From Grimontia hollisae CIP 101886 (lineage in GTDB: Bacteria; Pseudomonadota; Gammaproteobacteria; Enterobacterales; Vibrionaceae), in NCBI RefSeq assembly GCF_000176515.1, contig NZ_ADAQ01000008.1:124001-188000 (forward strand): DNA of 64,000 nucleotides, in the 5' to 3' direction. The notes under the pieces were generated by a model, which saw only the letters and a program-made list of their open reading frames with translations, did no database searches and was not told where the DNA came from. The position numbers and the translations under genes are program-made. Numbering within the stretch: the stretch's first letter is position 1; every line of letters starts with the position of its first letter. Below, one piece after another: positions 1-10,139 of this stretch.

Positions 1-539
1 ATCTGTTTTATAAGTTCCATAATAAAATTGCGAAAATTGAGATACCCGATAACGTTGGTGACTTCCGCCTTATTACCCGTCGCGTGGTCAACGCCATCCG
101 TTTACTTCCAGAAAATCAACGTTTTATGAAAGGAATTTTCTCTTGGGTAGGCTTTAATACCGCCGTCGTCGAGTACGTGCGACAGCCAAGGGCTGCTGGT
201 CAAACCAGCTTCAATGGCTGGAAATTATGGAATTTCGCGTTAGACGGGATCACCAGCTTCAGTACCGCGCCTTTACGTGTCTGGTTGTATCTCGGCATTC
301 TGTTTTCCGTCATCGCCTTTGCCTATGGCAGTATGATTGTTATCAAAACCTTAATTTTTGGTGTTGATTTACCGGGTTATGCCTCAATGCTGACCGCGGT
401 GCTATTCTTCGGCGGCATTCAGCTGATTGGCCTTGGGGTGATGGGAGAATACCTCGGCAGGCTTTATATGGAATCAAAACGTCGCCCGACGTACATCGTC
501 GAAAGCGACACGTATACGAAAAGCGACAACACGCCGTGA
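1..539 (+). CDS. GtrB-like polyprenyl-phosphate glycosyltransferase (5' end missing)
   Basis: C-terminal 178 residues of a GT2-family, dolichol-phosphate-mannose-synthase-like enzyme. The reading frame is open to the left edge, so the gene begins outside the window. Visible near the start is the family segment VGDFRLITRRVV, followed by a catalytic-domain tail and two hydrophobic membrane segments (around the LRVWLYLGILFSVIAF and LTAVLFFGGIQLIGLG regions), then the usual short cytoplasmic tail with MGEYLGRLYMESKRRP. Enzymes of this type (GtrB, ArnC, YkcC) load a sugar from a nucleotide donor onto undecaprenyl phosphate. The stop overlaps the GTG start of a GtrA-like gene by 4 bases, which supports coupled translation and a GtrAB pair. 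The sugar is unknown. Confidence 0.85.
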   Translation, partial: LFYKFHNKIAKIEIPDNVGDFRLITRRVVNAIRLLPENQRFMKGIFSWVGFNTAVVEYVRQPRAAGQTSFNGWKLWNFALDGITSFSTAPLRVWLYLGILFSVIAFAYGSMIVIKTLIFGVDLPGYASMLTAVLFFGGIQLIGLGVMGEYLGRLYMESKRRPTYIVESDTYTKSDNTP

Positions 540-934
540 ATCTGATCGATAACCTACTGGCACACCGTATTGTGCGCTTTGCAATGACCGGCGGGCTCGC
601 TACTCTGACCCATATTGCTGTTGCTTTTACCTTGCTGCATTTTTTTTCTACCCGTGTGTTTTATGCCAACCTCGCCGGGTTTGCCTGTGCGTTTGGTTTG
701 TCATATTTGATGCAGTCTCTGTTTGTTTTTCGCAGCACTTTGTCGCTGAAAAACCTGGTGCGGTTTTTCACTGTGCAGTTTTCAGCCTTACTGATTTCAC
801 AGCTGCTCAGTGAACAACTTCAAGAGACCAACAGTTACCTTCGGGTTTTACTCGTGGTGTTTATGATCCCCTTGGTCACTTACCTGATCCACCGTATTTG
901 GACCTACAATCAACCCTCTACTTCTAAAGAATAA
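536..934 (+). CDS. GtrA-like membrane protein (putative lipid-linked sugar flippase)
   Basis: A 132-residue protein with four predicted membrane segments and the FAMTGGLATLTH signature near the N-terminus that is typical of the GtrA family. GtrA proteins are thought to flip undecaprenyl-phosphate-linked sugars across the inner membrane. The start is GTG inside the GTGA overlap with the upstream gtrB-like gene. Followed after 15 bases by a large membrane glycosyltransferase, so the three genes look like a gtrB-gtrA-gtrC type unit. The length fits the family (about 120-150 residues). The substrate cannot be read from sequence. Confidence 0.85.
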   Translation: MNLIDNLLAHRIVRFAMTGGLATLTHIAVAFTLLHFFSTRVFYANLAGFACAFGLSYLMQSLFVFRSTLSLKNLVRFFTVQFSALLISQLLSEQLQETNSYLRVLLVVFMIPLVTYLIHRIWTYNQPSTSKE

Positions 935-949
935 TGTTCGGATAACCCA

Positions 950-2245
950 ATGAATGTAAATCCGCTAAACCGATATGCGCCTTGGTTACTTGGCACAGGC
1001 TTTATACTTGGACTGGCTATGGCACTGCTGTATGCCAGCAACCAAATCTTGACTGGCGACCAAACACAGATGCTGCACAAAGGCTACTTGGGTGCCTATC
1101 AGGATATCTGGCTCGCCTTTGGTAATGCTGCCAGTGCAGTGGGTAATGTACCGGGTTCACTTTCTGCCTGGTTGGTGGGTGGCCCACTTCTGTTATGGGA
1201 CAACCCCTGGGCACCGATGTTGGTGATCGTTACCTTGCGCATTGTTTCTTTCTTTCTTTTTGATGCCGTGATCAACGCTGTTTTCAGCCAGCCCGTGCGC
1301 ATTTTCTTTATGGTGGCGTATTGGCTGAACCCTTGGTTGCTATACGACAGCACCATCTACAACCCCGCGTATCTTTGCTTTTTCACCGCACTGCATTTCT
1401 GGTCGGCGTTCAAACTGCGCGACACACCGTCCTTCTGGTACAGTTTTCTTCACGTGCTTGCCATTGGTGGAGCCATGCAACTGCATTACTCCTGGCCAGT
1501 ACTGGCGGTGATCTCCTGTTACCTGCTGTACCGTAAAATGGCACACCCCAACTGGGCCGGCGTATTTGCTGCCGGTGCGGTGATTCTGGTCTCGCTGATC
1601 CCCTATTTTCAAGAATATATGACCAATGAAAGCATCAGCCGCGAAAGCGACCGCTACATTGGCTACGGCGCGGTGCATGTTTATCCGGTGTTGAAGGCTG
1701 TGTTGTACTGGCTTCGCTACAGTTCAGCTCTGTTCTCGAACCGCATTATCACTGATGTTACGTTCGACTGGGTCACCACCATTAGCTGGTTGCAAATGGC
1801 GCTGCAGTATTTGTGGCAAGCGGTGTTGTATGTCGTCGGTGCTGCGACTGTGGTGCTAACAGCACGCGTAAACTGGCGTATGTGGAAAACCATCAAGCCG
1901 ACAGTCAAACGCGGTACTGCGATTGAGGATGATAAACAATGGCTGTTGCTGTTTGCTGTAGCCACCGTCATTGCCATCATCATTAACGCCATGTTGTCAC
2001 CAATCACCTTCTCATACTGGCACCTGATCCTGACCTTCCCGCTGGCGCTGATCCCACTACTGGTCGCTGCCGAATCCTGGGCACAAACCATGCCGGAGCG
2101 TTTCACCAAGGGCGTGCTTGCTCTGGGTGTTTTCTTTCTGGTGGTCAATCTGGTTGCCGCCCACGGCAGCAACAAGTACTCCTATAACGTCGACTATGTG
2201 GAACAAGTTCAGCAATACCTGGTTGAGCAAGGTCTGACCCACTGA
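950..2245 (+). CDS. Polytopic membrane protein, probable GT-C glycosyltransferase
   Basis: A 431-residue protein with about ten hydrophobic segments. The first extramembrane loop (residues 32-60) contains TGDQTQMLHKGYL, placed like the acidic loop of GT-C (PMT/ArnT/GtrC-like) transferases, although a clear catalytic DD pair is not evident. Position directly after gtrB- and gtrA-like genes suggests it moves a sugar from the lipid carrier onto a periplasmic acceptor such as lipopolysaccharide. I infer this function from context and topology. A strong intrinsic terminator follows 8 bases after the stop. Confidence 0.6.
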   Translation: MNVNPLNRYAPWLLGTGFILGLAMALLYASNQILTGDQTQMLHKGYLGAYQDIWLAFGNAASAVGNVPGSLSAWLVGGPLLLWDNPWAPMLVIVTLRIVSFFLFDAVINAVFSQPVRIFFMVAYWLNPWLLYDSTIYNPAYLCFFTALHFWSAFKLRDTPSFWYSFLHVLAIGGAMQLHYSWPVLAVISCYLLYRKMAHPNWAGVFAAGAVILVSLIPYFQEYMTNESISRESDRYIGYGAVHVYPVLKAVLYWLRYSSALFSNRIITDVTFDWVTTISWLQMALQYLWQAVLYVVGAATVVLTARVNWRMWKTIKPTVKRGTAIEDDKQWLLLFAVATVIAIIINAMLSPITFSYWHLILTFPLALIPLLVAAESWAQTMPERFTKGVLALGVFFLVVNLVAAHGSNKYSYNVDYVEQVQQYLVEQGLTH

Positions 2246-2253
2246 TTCAGCAC

Positions 2254-2275
2254 AGGGCCCGAAAGGGCCCTTTTG
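2254..2275 (+). terminator. Intrinsic terminator after the gtr-like trio
   Basis: Perfect 7-bp stem AGGGCCC / GGGCCCT with a GAAA tetraloop, followed by TTTTGTT. Confidence 0.85.
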
Positions 2276-2313
2276 TTGTACACTAGCGCAGGTTTTACTG
2301 ATAAGGCTTGATT

Positions 2314-3573
2314 GTGCGTATTCTCTACACCCTATTACTGGCGCTGGCGGCCCCTTTTCTTTTACTGGGCCTGTACCGGACAAAAGACAATAAACCCAAG
2401 GTAGGTAAACGCTGGGTTGAGCATTTTGGCCGCACACCTGCCCTTAAAGGCGACAATCCGATTTGGGTGCACGCGGTGTCTGTGGGCGAAGTGATTGCAG
2501 CCAAGCCTGTGATTGAGGCGCTGAAAAAGCGCTATCCCGACATTGCTGTGCTGGTGACCACCACCACAGCCACAGGCGCTGATATCGCGTCCAAAATAGA
2601 AGGTATCGAACACAGGTACATGCCGATTGACTTTGGTTTTGCGGTGCGTGGTTTCCTAAAAAACACCCATCCCAGGCTCATGCTTATCATGGAAACCGAG
2701 CTGTGGCCCAATACCCTTACTGCGGTAAAAAAGGCTGGTATTCCGATCATTGTGATGAACGCGCGCCTGTCAGAAAAATCCAAACGGGGGTATCAGCGCA
2801 TTAAACCGCTTTTCAGCCTGTTGTCACGCAATATCAGTCACATTCTCTGCCAGTTTGACGATGATGCCCGCCGTTTCCTCGAACTTGGCGTAGCAAAGGA
2901 AAACGTCTCTGTCTCCGGCTCGATGAAGTTTGATCTCCCCAAATTCGATATCGACTCACCGGCAGTGACTGCACTTATCAGGCAAGTGACTGGCCGCCCT
3001 GTCTGGATCGCGGCCAGTACCCACCCCGGCGAGGACGAAATTGTGCTGGCTGCCCATAAAATCATCACTGAGATCGCCCCAGATGCGCTGCTGATTTTAG
3101 TGCCCCGCCACCCGGAACGTTTTGGGGAGGTGGCCAGCCTTATCGAATCCCGTGGTTTTGTACTGGCAAGGCGCAGCCTGGGGCAAACTATCGGTCCAGA
3201 CACCCGTGTGTACCTTGGTGACACCATGGGCGAGATGATGAATTTACTGGCGGTCAGCGATGTTACCTTGATGGCAGGCAGTTTGATCGGAGAAAAGGTC
3301 GGTGGGCACAATTTGCTTGAGCCGGCTTCACTGGCAAAGCCACTTATCACAGGTCCCAGCTACTTCAATTTTCAGGTCATTGCCGAACAACTGATTGAAA
3401 GCGGCGCCTGCACCGTCTGTGACAACAGTCATCACATCGCGCAGCAGGTTATCTCACTGTTCAAGGATGAAGAAAAGAGGCGAAAAGCCGGCGAGGCAGC
3501 GCTTGGGGTGGTGGATAAAAACCGTGGCGCGGTCAAAAAAACGCTCGATGCCCTTGCTCCCTGGCTGGGATAA
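2314..3573 (+). CDS. waaA: 3-deoxy-D-manno-octulosonic acid (Kdo) transferase
   Basis: About 419 residues, a GT30-family enzyme that transfers Kdo from CMP-Kdo to lipid IVA at the inner face of the inner membrane. An N-terminal membrane anchor (first 20 residues) is followed by the family sequences WVHAVSVGEV and METELWPN. The C-terminal Rossmann half carries APHPGE-type (here STHPGEDE), LVPRHPERF and GGHNLLEPA. The GTG at 2314 is preceded by AAGG at good spacing and gives the expected N-terminus, although a TTG lies 6 bases upstream. A convergent Kdo kinase gene follows, a pairing typical of Vibrio and Haemophilus relatives, where a single Kdo is phosphorylated. That suggests a monofunctional WaaA (inference). 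Confidence 0.95.
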   Translation: MRILYTLLLALAAPFLLLGLYRTKDNKPKVGKRWVEHFGRTPALKGDNPIWVHAVSVGEVIAAKPVIEALKKRYPDIAVLVTTTTATGADIASKIEGIEHRYMPIDFGFAVRGFLKNTHPRLMLIMETELWPNTLTAVKKAGIPIIVMNARLSEKSKRGYQRIKPLFSLLSRNISHILCQFDDDARRFLELGVAKENVSVSGSMKFDLPKFDIDSPAVTALIRQVTGRPVWIAASTHPGEDEIVLAAHKIITEIAPDALLILVPRHPERFGEVASLIESRGFVLARRSLGQTIGPDTRVYLGDTMGEMMNLLAVSDVTLMAGSLIGEKVGGHNLLEPASLAKPLITGPSYFNFQVIAEQLIESGACTVCDNSHHIAQQVISLFKDEEKRRKAGEAALGVVDKNRGAVKKTLDALAPWLG

Positions 3574-3623
3574 ATAGCTCTGAATAGACAGCTCACCGGT
3601 TACATAGCACGCTGGATAACCGA

Positions 3624-4367
3624 TTAACCCTGGTAACCTTTGAGCAGGCATTGCCAGTCAGATGCCTGCCAATGGATCTGGCGCTTGCCAACCTCTTTTC
3701 GAAATGATCGCTGCAAACGGCTCAAGTTTGCCGCTTTCCAACTGTCTCCCGAACGGCGGCCACACTTATCAAAATCAATCAGCCAAAACGCACCCTGACC
3801 ATCAAGCAAAATATTGTGGATGTTGAGGTCGGTGTGGCAAACCCCGGCATCATGAAGCTGCCTGACGAGCCTGCCGATATGCTGGTAGCACGCTTCTGTG
3901 AGTGGCTTTTCCATTAATACATCCACCAGATCACGGGCCCCGTGCACTTTTTCAACCAGAATATCCGCGCGGTAGGTAAGACCCTCTTTCATCGCACGGG
4001 CAGCCAGTGGACGCGGGACGGGAATGCCTTTCTCACGAAGGTAATGGAGAAGACGAAATTCCGCCGCAGAGCGGGTGCGCTCCCAGCCAGTGAAAAAGTA
4101 ACTGTCGCTCACTACGTTGCCGAACAGGCCTCCCCGACGGTAATGACGAAGTGCAGCAGGCACCGATTCGGTTTGAACGAACCAGGTTGTCCCCCGTCCA
4201 GTTGCTGAACCCAGCACGGCATTCTTAGCCTGCCAATGTGCAATGTCGAAGCTCTCAAGCACCTCTTCCGCTGCAATTAACGCATCATCAAACCAGACCC
4301 GGGTATTATTCTCAGCCAACACTTTCACAGGCACTCCCATTAATCGGCCCATTCTCGTCAAAGGCAT
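3624..4367 (-). CDS. kdkA: 3-deoxy-D-manno-octulosonic acid kinase
   Basis: About 247 residues at most. The C-terminal half has a kinase-like catalytic core with VCHTDLNIHNILL (catalytic loop, Asp and Asn) and WLIDFDKC (the metal-binding DFD equivalent of DFG). The N-terminal part has YRRGGLFG, a glycine-rich stretch typical of KdkA. The enzyme phosphorylates Kdo in the LPS inner core using ATP. It is convergent with waaA and divergent from a GT9 gene. The start is uncertain: ATGs at residues 1, 6 and 11 and a GTG a few codons on all lack a decisive ribosome site. Confidence 0.9.
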   Translation of the reverse strand: MPLTRMGRLMGVPVKVLAENNTRVWFDDALIAAEEVLESFDIAHWQAKNAVLGSATGRGTTWFVQTESVPAALRHYRRGGLFGNVVSDSYFFTGWERTRSAAEFRLLHYLREKGIPVPRPLAARAMKEGLTYRADILVEKVHGARDLVDVLMEKPLTEACYQHIGRLVRQLHDAGVCHTDLNIHNILLDGQGAFWLIDFDKCGRRSGDSWKAANLSRLQRSFRKEVGKRQIHWQASDWQCLLKGYQG

Positions 4368-4426
4368 TTTACATTGCAGATCGGCAACTGCATAATTTCA
4401 GGCAAGACAACCACAAAAGCATCATC

Positions 4427-5482
4427 ATGGCCTTATTTACCACCCCACCCCAGTCTCTTTGCATACTCCGTCTTTCTGCCATTGGGGATGTATGCAACGC
4501 AATGGCAGCCGTGCAGGCTATTCAGTCCCAGTGGCCTGACACCCGGATAACCTGGATTGCCGGCAAAGCAGAAGCCGCGTTGCTCACACCGCTTTTGCCG
4601 GATGTCACCGTCATTGCTTTTGATAAAAAACAGGGTATTAAAGGCATGAAAGCGGTGTGGCAATCGTTGAAAGGGCAACAATTCGATGCACTCCTGCACA
4701 TGCAAAGCGCGATTCGCGCCAGCGTGCTTTCCTTAGGCATCAAGGCCAAATACCGCCTTGGCTTTGACAAGGTTCGCGCCAGCGATCTGCAATCGTGGTT
4801 TACCAACATTAAAGTGCCATCGCCTGCTTCCCCACATGTGCTTGATGGATTTATGGCATTCACCGAAATGCTGGGGCTAGCACCGCAAACACCGACATGG
4901 AAAATCTCTCTCGCCAAGGAAGATATTGTTTGGGCGAAAGCACAACTGCGCGATAAACCGACACTCATCGTCGCGCCTGCTGCCAGCAAGGCCTTTAAGA
5001 ACTGGACAGCCGAAGGGTATGCAGCGGTGATTGAACATGCCATGAAAAAGGGCTTTGACGTGATTCTGGCAGGCGGTCCGGGGCAGATTGAAATCGCGCT
5101 GGGTCAGGCCATCGAGAACCAGTTGTCACAACCGGTAAAAAACCTCATCGGAAAAACTACCCTGCTCCAGTTGCTGGCACTGGAAAAAGAAGCTTCACTG
5201 GTACTGGCACCAGACAGTGGCCCGGCCCATCTTGCCAATGCGGTCAATACACCGGTGATTGGCTTATACGCCCACCACAACCCCGCACGTACCGGTCCCT
5301 ATAACTGGCGACAGTATGTGGTGAGTGTTTATGCCGAGGCCATTGAAGCTGAAACGGGAAAAACCGTTGAGCAGGTCTCCTGGCGCACCCGCGTGAAAGA
5401 TGAAAACGCCATGCAACGCATTACGATTGAATCGGTGATCGCACGATTCGATGACGTCACCGAGAAAGAGGAACTGTTATGA
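4427..5482 (+). CDS. GT9 family glycosyltransferase (heptosyltransferase type)
   Basis: 351 residues from the ATG at 4427. The longer open frame to 4238 runs into the divergent kdkA gene and lacks family similarity. The N-terminus [15 protein letters not shown] is the classic heptosyltransferase start. The C-terminal donor-binding domain has [21 protein letters not shown], where the Asp and the SGP motif bind ADP-heptose. It probably adds a heptose to the LPS inner core in the cytoplasm. The last codons overlap the next gene by 4 bases (ATGA), so the two are translated together. Acceptor specificity (WaaC, WaaF or WaaQ type) is not assigned. Confidence 0.85.
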   Translation: MALFTTPPQSLCILRLSAIGDVCNAMAAVQAIQSQWPDTRITWIAGKAEAALLTPLLPDVTVIAFDKKQGIKGMKAVWQSLKGQQFDALLHMQSAIRASVLSLGIKAKYRLGFDKVRASDLQSWFTNIKVPSPASPHVLDGFMAFTEMLGLAPQTPTWKISLAKEDIVWAKAQLRDKPTLIVAPAASKAFKNWTAEGYAAVIEHAMKKGFDVILAGGPGQIEIALGQAIENQLSQPVKNLIGKTTLLQLLALEKEASLVLAPDSGPAHLANAVNTPVIGLYAHHNPARTGPYNWRQYVVSVYAEAIEAETGKTVEQVSWRTRVKDENAMQRITIESVIARFDDVTEKEELL

Positions 5483-6261
5483 GCCAGGCACAACGCGCCA
5501 CCATCAGCGCCATCATTATCACCAAAAACGAAGAGCACATTCTGCCTGAGTGTCTTGCCTCATTAGACTGGGTCGATGAAATCATTGTTGTGGATTCTGG
5601 CAGCACCGACAACACGGTCGCAATTGCAGAAGCGGCTGGCGCAAAGGTGTATGTGAATGCTGAATGGCCGGGATTTGGTAAACAGAAACAACTGGCGCAG
5701 CGCTACGCTACCAAAGACTGGATCATCGCCATTGATGCTGATGAAGTCGTATCACCGGCGCTCAAGCAAAGCCTGCTCAAATTACTGGAAAACCCACCGG
5801 CAGAAACATTAGTTGAAGTCAATGAGCTGACCTGGGTGTTTGGGCGCTTCCTGCGTCACTCGGGATGGTATTACAGCCATGTCCGTGTCTATCCGAGGGA
5901 ATACACCCAGTATGACGATGCATTGGTGCATGAAAAAATCATCCGTCCGGAAGGAGCGAAAACCCTTGTGCTGGACGGCGATTTGCTCCACTACTCGTAT
6001 CGCGACCTCAACCACTATCTGGTGAAATCAGCGCACTATGCCAAAGCATGGGCAGATGCCCGTCAGGCCCGCGGTAAAAAAAGCAGCATCAGTCAGGGGC
6101 TCCTCCATGCGCTGGGGTGTTTCCTGAAAATGTATGTACTGAAGCGGGGATTTTTAGACGGCAAACAGGGCTTTTTGATTGCAGTGCTGTCAGCGCACTC
6201 CACCTTTGTAAAGTACGCTGATTTGTGGATCCGCGCAAACGACAGCCGAGCGGTTAAATAA
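5479..6261 (+). CDS. waaE: GT2 glycosyltransferase of LPS inner core, WaaE/KdtX type
   Basis: 260 residues, a cytoplasmic GT-A enzyme. The N-terminus [14 protein letters not shown] and the [11 protein letters not shown] segment form the nucleotide-sugar site. IAIDADEVV carries the DxD metal-binding motif near residue 85. The C-terminus with [30 protein letters not shown] is characteristic of the KdtX/WaaE subgroup. Members add a beta-glucose to core heptose. It overlaps the preceding GT9 gene by 4 bases and its 3' end overlaps the convergent GT9 gene by 8 bases. The symbol is given by family; the exact sugar is inferred. Confidence 0.8.
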   Translation: MSQAQRATISAIIITKNEEHILPECLASLDWVDEIIVVDSGSTDNTVAIAEAAGAKVYVNAEWPGFGKQKQLAQRYATKDWIIAIDADEVVSPALKQSLLKLLENPPAETLVEVNELTWVFGRFLRHSGWYYSHVRVYPREYTQYDDALVHEKIIRPEGAKTLVLDGDLLHYSYRDLNHYLVKSAHYAKAWADARQARGKKSSISQGLLHALGCFLKMYVLKRGFLDGKQGFLIAVLSAHSTFVKYADLWIRANDSRAVK

Positions 6262-7291
6262 CGCGGCCAAGAAACCCCTTCACGTCCGGCAGAATGGCGT
6301 CGATATCAATTTTTGACATGTCTGCCGCCTCTTCCTTGTTTTTCGCGGCTGGTGGCGCAAACGCGATATGCCGCCCTTCGCGGTTAATCGGTTTCCAGCG
6401 AAGCGGCGTCGCACTGCGTTTGGCCGGGAAAAAGCCAATAGTTGGCACATCAACCGTCGCGGCAATATGAAGAGGCCCCGTTGAGCCGGCAATAAATGCA
6501 CTTGCACAGGCAATGGATTGGGTGAAATCCTGCAAGCCATCATTTTTGTCATAAACGGCAGCATTGACGGACTTTTCCGCAAGGAAAGACTGAAGCGCTG
6601 ACGCTTTTTCTTGTTCTCCCGGCCCGGCAGTCAGCACCCATTCAACCTCATGTTCAGAAGCAATGCCCGCCACCAAGCCAGCATACTGCTGAAGTGACAG
6701 GTTATTTGCCGATCCGCCGCTCCCGGCGTGTACATAAAACCAGGGCTTATTGGGATCCAGCCCCAATGCTGACGAGAGTTTTTGCTTTTGCGCAAGCAAG
6801 GTGCTGTTCTCAAAAGCAAGATAGGGAGCATGGGGTTCTTTTGCTTCAACGCCCAGCGTTGCCAGAAACGCACGGATAAGGTCGAGGTTATACTCAAACT
6901 CAGGTTTTGCGGACTGCGATCGGCGTTGCGTCACGCGGTGATTATACAAAAACTGGCAAATTTTGGTCGCCGGTGCCAAGCGAAACGGCACCCCGGCTTT
7001 CCAGACCAGCATCGCGTTGTAGCTGTCTGAGAACAGGCAAATAGACGCGTCAAACCGTTCGGCCCTGATTTGGCTGACAAGCGCTTTTTTACGCTGTTTA
7101 TCGGCGTTTTTGCCACCATCGACCAACACTTTGTCTATCGATGGACAGAGTTCTGCCAATGCTTTGGTATAGGAAGGCACCAATGCGGTAATTTCCACGT
7201 CCGGCAGGGATTGTTTCAACATGGCAAATGCAGGCCATGCAAGCATGAAATCGCCAATCTTATCGTTTCTGATGACAAGGATTTTTTTCAT
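6254..7291 (-). CDS. GT9 family heptosyltransferase-like protein
   Basis: 345 residues, starting [21 protein letters not shown], the heptosyltransferase Rossmann start. The donor domain has [11 protein letters not shown] around residue 190 and [23 protein letters not shown] with the STGPLH donor motif near residue 270. It probably acts on the LPS inner core. It is convergent with the WaaE-type gene with an 8-base overlap. Upstream (7292-7476) I see no further gene. Which heptose position it serves cannot be told. Confidence 0.85.
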   Translation of the reverse strand: MKKILVIRNDKIGDFMLAWPAFAMLKQSLPDVEITALVPSYTKALAELCPSIDKVLVDGGKNADKQRKKALVSQIRAERFDASICLFSDSYNAMLVWKAGVPFRLAPATKICQFLYNHRVTQRRSQSAKPEFEYNLDLIRAFLATLGVEAKEPHAPYLAFENSTLLAQKQKLSSALGLDPNKPWFYVHAGSGGSANNLSLQQYAGLVAGIASEHEVEWVLTAGPGEQEKASALQSFLAEKSVNAAVYDKNDGLQDFTQSIACASAFIAGSTGPLHIAATVDVPTIGFFPAKRSATPLRWKPINREGRHIAFAPPAAKNKEEAADMSKIDIDAILPDVKGFLGRVI

Positions 7292-7410
7292 TGTATCTAC
7301 CTGATGCCCTATTCTGCACCGATCATACCTGATGAACGGCCTGTCGCTAAGTATTGGGTAAAAAGAAAAAGTGTCGTATGCATTGCTGTTTTTATGACTT
7401 CACCCTATGA

Positions 7411-7971
<561 letters not shown>

Positions 7972-7977
7972 CGCCAG

Positions 7978-8000
7978 CAACGCCCGAACCGCGGGCGTTG
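7978..8000. terminator. Hairpin between convergent coaD and mutM
   Basis: 9-bp perfect stem CAACGCCCG / CGGGCGTTG with a 5-base loop, followed on the plus strand by TCTATTTTT. It terminates coaD and abuts the end of mutM. Confidence 0.75.
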
Positions 8001-8001
8001 T

Positions 8002-8811
8002 CTATTTTTGGCACGCTGGGCAAAACACCGTATTGCGCTGGCCAATCTTCACGCTTTCAAGCACCTCACCACACACCGGACAGGGTTTGCCCTGTTTGCC
8101 ATACACCCGCAGTTCCTGGGCAAAGTAGCCGGGCTTACCATCGGCCTGGGTAAAGTCTTTCAGCGTGGTGCCTCCCTGCCTGATGGCCATTGCCAATACC
8201 GCCTTGATCTCGGCCACCAACGTCTGGGCTTCTTCATGGGTCAGCTGTCCTGCTGACCGTGTTGGATGAATCTTTGACGTAAACAGGGATTCATTGGCAT
8301 AGATATTCCCTACTCCAACCACCACCGCGTTATCCATGATAAAGGGTTTAATGGCGGTGCGTTTCCCTTTGGCTTTCTCAAGCAGGTAATCACCGGTAAA
8401 GTCGTCAGTGAGCGGCTCAGGGCCGAGCTTTTCAAGGACCGGATGATCGTCCCCTTTTTCCTGCCAGAGCCAGGCACCAAAACGGCGAGGATCGTTATAA
8501 CGGATCACTTTGCCGTTAGAAAGATGCAGATCGACGTGATCGTGTTTGCCTGCGGGGGTTGCCTCCGGCAGTACACGCAAACTACCCGACATGCCAAGGT
8601 GCACCAGTGCATAGCCAATATCGGTTTCCAGGATCAGGTATTTGGCACGGCGTTTCACCGCCCGTATGGTCTGTCCTTCAATGTTGAACAAGGTATCCGG
8701 CACAGGCCAGCGCAGTTTGGGCTGCCTGACCTCCAGTTTGGTCACAACCTGATCTTTGGCATGGGGCGTGATCCCCATACGGCTCACTTCTACTTCCGGT
8801 AACTCTGGCAT
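8002..8811 (-). CDS. mutM: Formamidopyrimidine-DNA glycosylase
   Basis: 269 residues from the ATG giving MPELPEVEV, the same length as E. coli MutM. An in-frame extension of 19 codons is ignored because the N-terminal Pro2 is the catalytic nucleophile. GMSGSLRV, and RFG in PRRFGAW, are lesion-recognition segments. The C-terminal CPVCGEVL...CPACQK is the four-Cys zinc finger. The enzyme removes 8-oxoguanine and formamidopyrimidines and nicks by beta/delta elimination. It lies 4 bases after an unknown membrane-anchored gene on the same strand. Confidence 0.97.
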   Translation of the reverse strand: MPELPEVEVSRMGITPHAKDQVVTKLEVRQPKLRWPVPDTLFNIEGQTIRAVKRRAKYLILETDIGYALVHLGMSGSLRVLPEATPAGKHDHVDLHLSNGKVIRYNDPRRFGAWLWQEKGDDHPVLEKLGPEPLTDDFTGDYLLEKAKGKRTAIKPFIMDNAVVVGVGNIYANESLFTSKIHPTRSAGQLTHEEAQTLVAEIKAVLAMAIRQGGTTLKDFTQADGKPGYFAQELRVYGKQGKPCPVCGEVLESVKIGQRNTVFCPACQK

Positions 8812-8815
8812 CCAG

Positions 8816-9325
8816 CTAGTTCTGTGTGTTGATTGGAAACAGATAGTTTGGATCAACCGAGACCGCAAGCCAACGATTTTCCCAGTTTTGGATAAGCCAG
8901 AATTGAGGCAGTTGATAATACATCAAACGAAATGGCTCCACCGACTCTCCCCGGTCAACCACCAGCGTGGCCGGTTTATTCAGTCCGGGCTTGAGCTTGT
9001 CATAGGTTGGCTTATCAATTTCCGTGCCGGAGAGATTTATCCAGCGACGGGCTAACTCAGATGCAGAAACCGAAAGCGGTGTATCGGTTTGCCAGGGCGT
9101 GCCATAGGTCAGGGTGAACTTTGGGAAACGCAGGGATTGTACTTCCACACCGGGCGGCATCAGCGTGATGATACCATCTGCTTGTACCTGTTCAGTCTGG
9201 CGTTCAGCATCACTTCCAGCCAACTGGCTTTCAAGGTATGTCGGCAGGTTTATCAAGGTGATAAACACCACAACACCCAGGATCAGGAAGTTATTGAACG
9301 TCTTGCGGGACGGTGTCGCCATCAT
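8816..9325 (-). CDS. Conserved hypothetical, single N-terminal membrane anchor
   Basis: 169 residues. Residues 11-30 ([20 protein letters not shown]) form one membrane segment after a short basic cytoplasmic tail. The remainder, about 135 residues, is probably periplasmic and has no motif I recognise. Ends 4 bases before mutM, so the two are probably co-transcribed. A gene of this kind beside mutM fits Vibrionaceae context, but I assign no function. Confidence 0.7.
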   Translation of the reverse strand: MMATPSRKTFNNFLILGVVVFITLINLPTYLESQLAGSDAERQTEQVQADGIITLMPPGVEVQSLRFPKFTLTYGTPWQTDTPLSVSASELARRWINLSGTEIDKPTYDKLKPGLNKPATLVVDRGESVEPFRLMYYQLPQFWLIQNWENRWLAVSVDPNYLFPINTQN

Positions 9326-9384
9326 TCACTCTCAGTATCAAGCACGTGTTCCCATGCTACCTGATACGACAGACATTCAGGTAT

Positions 9385-9408
9385 AAAAAAACCCAGCCTA
9401 AGCCGGGT
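9385..9408 (-). terminator. Terminator of rpmB-rpmG
   Basis: On the minus strand ACCCGGC TTAG GCTGGGT (one mismatch) is followed by TTTTTTATAC. It lies 23 bases after rpmG. Confidence 0.75.
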
Positions 9409-9430
9409 TTTTTACCAAAGCAAAGACCAA

Positions 9431-9598
9431 TTATTTGATTTTTGCTTCTTTGTACATAACGTGCTGACGAACAACTGGATCAAATTTCTTGATCTCAAAT
9501 TTGCCCGGCATGTTACGCTTGTTTTTATCAGTGGTGTAGAAGTGACCAGTACCAGCAGATGATACCAGACGGATCTTCTCGCGAATGCCTTTAGCCAT
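9431..9598 (-). CDS. rpmG: 50S ribosomal protein L33
   Basis: 55 residues, starting [20 protein letters not shown] and ending VMYKEAKIK, the same length as E. coli L33 and collinear with it. A component of the large ribosomal subunit near the E site. There is no CxxC pair, so this is the zinc-free paralog type. Separated from rpmB by 13 bases and transcribed with it. Confidence 0.97.
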   Translation of the reverse strand: MAKGIREKIRLVSSAGTGHFYTTDKNKRNMPGKFEIKKFDPVVRQHVMYKEAKIK

Positions 9599-9611
9599 TC
9601 TTTAAGTCCTC

Positions 9612-9848
9612 TTAAACGTTCTCACCGCGGGCACGGATGTCTGCAAGAACAGCATCAATACCTTTCTTATCGATGATACGCATACCTTTAGGGGTAAGAC
9701 GCAGTTTAACAAAGCGTTTTTCGCTTTCTACCCAGAAACGATGAGTTTGCAGGTTCGGCAGAAAACGACGCTTGGTGGCGTTATTAGCGTGAGAGCGGTT
9801 GTTACCAACTACAGGACGCTTGCCAGTTACTTGGCATACTCGTGACAT
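9612..9848 (-). CDS. rpmB: 50S ribosomal protein L28
   Basis: 78 residues with the family start [20 protein letters not shown] and [20 protein letters not shown]. Same length as E. coli L28. It is the first gene of the rpmB-rpmG operon, with a clear sigma-70 promoter about 100 bases upstream. Confidence 0.97.
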   Translation of the reverse strand: MSRVCQVTGKRPVVGNNRSHANNATKRRFLPNLQTHRFWVESEKRFVKLRLTPKGMRIIDKKGIDAVLADIRARGENV

Positions 9849-9948
9849 GAATGTCTCTCCAAAATCGTTTCAGCTCGATGCTAACCTTGTCCGCCATTCC
9901 TGCAATTTCTAGGTCAGGCTCAAGGTCAAGGCTAATCAAAGGTGGCGC

Positions 9949-9977
9949 ATTATACAAAGTGAATCGGCATTGCTCAA
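9949..9977 (-). promoter_or_regulatory. Sigma-70 promoter of rpmB-rpmG
   Basis: Minus-strand TTGAGC (9977-9972), 17-base spacer, TATAAT (9954-9949). The rest of the 290-base gap between rpmB and radC shows nothing else I can name. Confidence 0.75.
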
Positions 9978-10139
9978 GTCCCGAGCAGATCCTTTTGACA
10001 CTTTTTGATCGTTTTTTAGCAACCTAGGTGACGCTGACCTGAGGCAAACCTCGCTCGCCCCCAGGAAAAACGCCATACAGCGGCTTTCTACCGAATTAGA
10101 GAGAAGATGTTAAAGTACGATCGAGTATGAAACATACTC

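Noticed and set aside
4238-4426. In-frame upstream extension of the GT9 gene
   Set aside because: It overlaps divergent kdkA and precedes the conserved ILRLSAIGD start by 60 unrelated residues.
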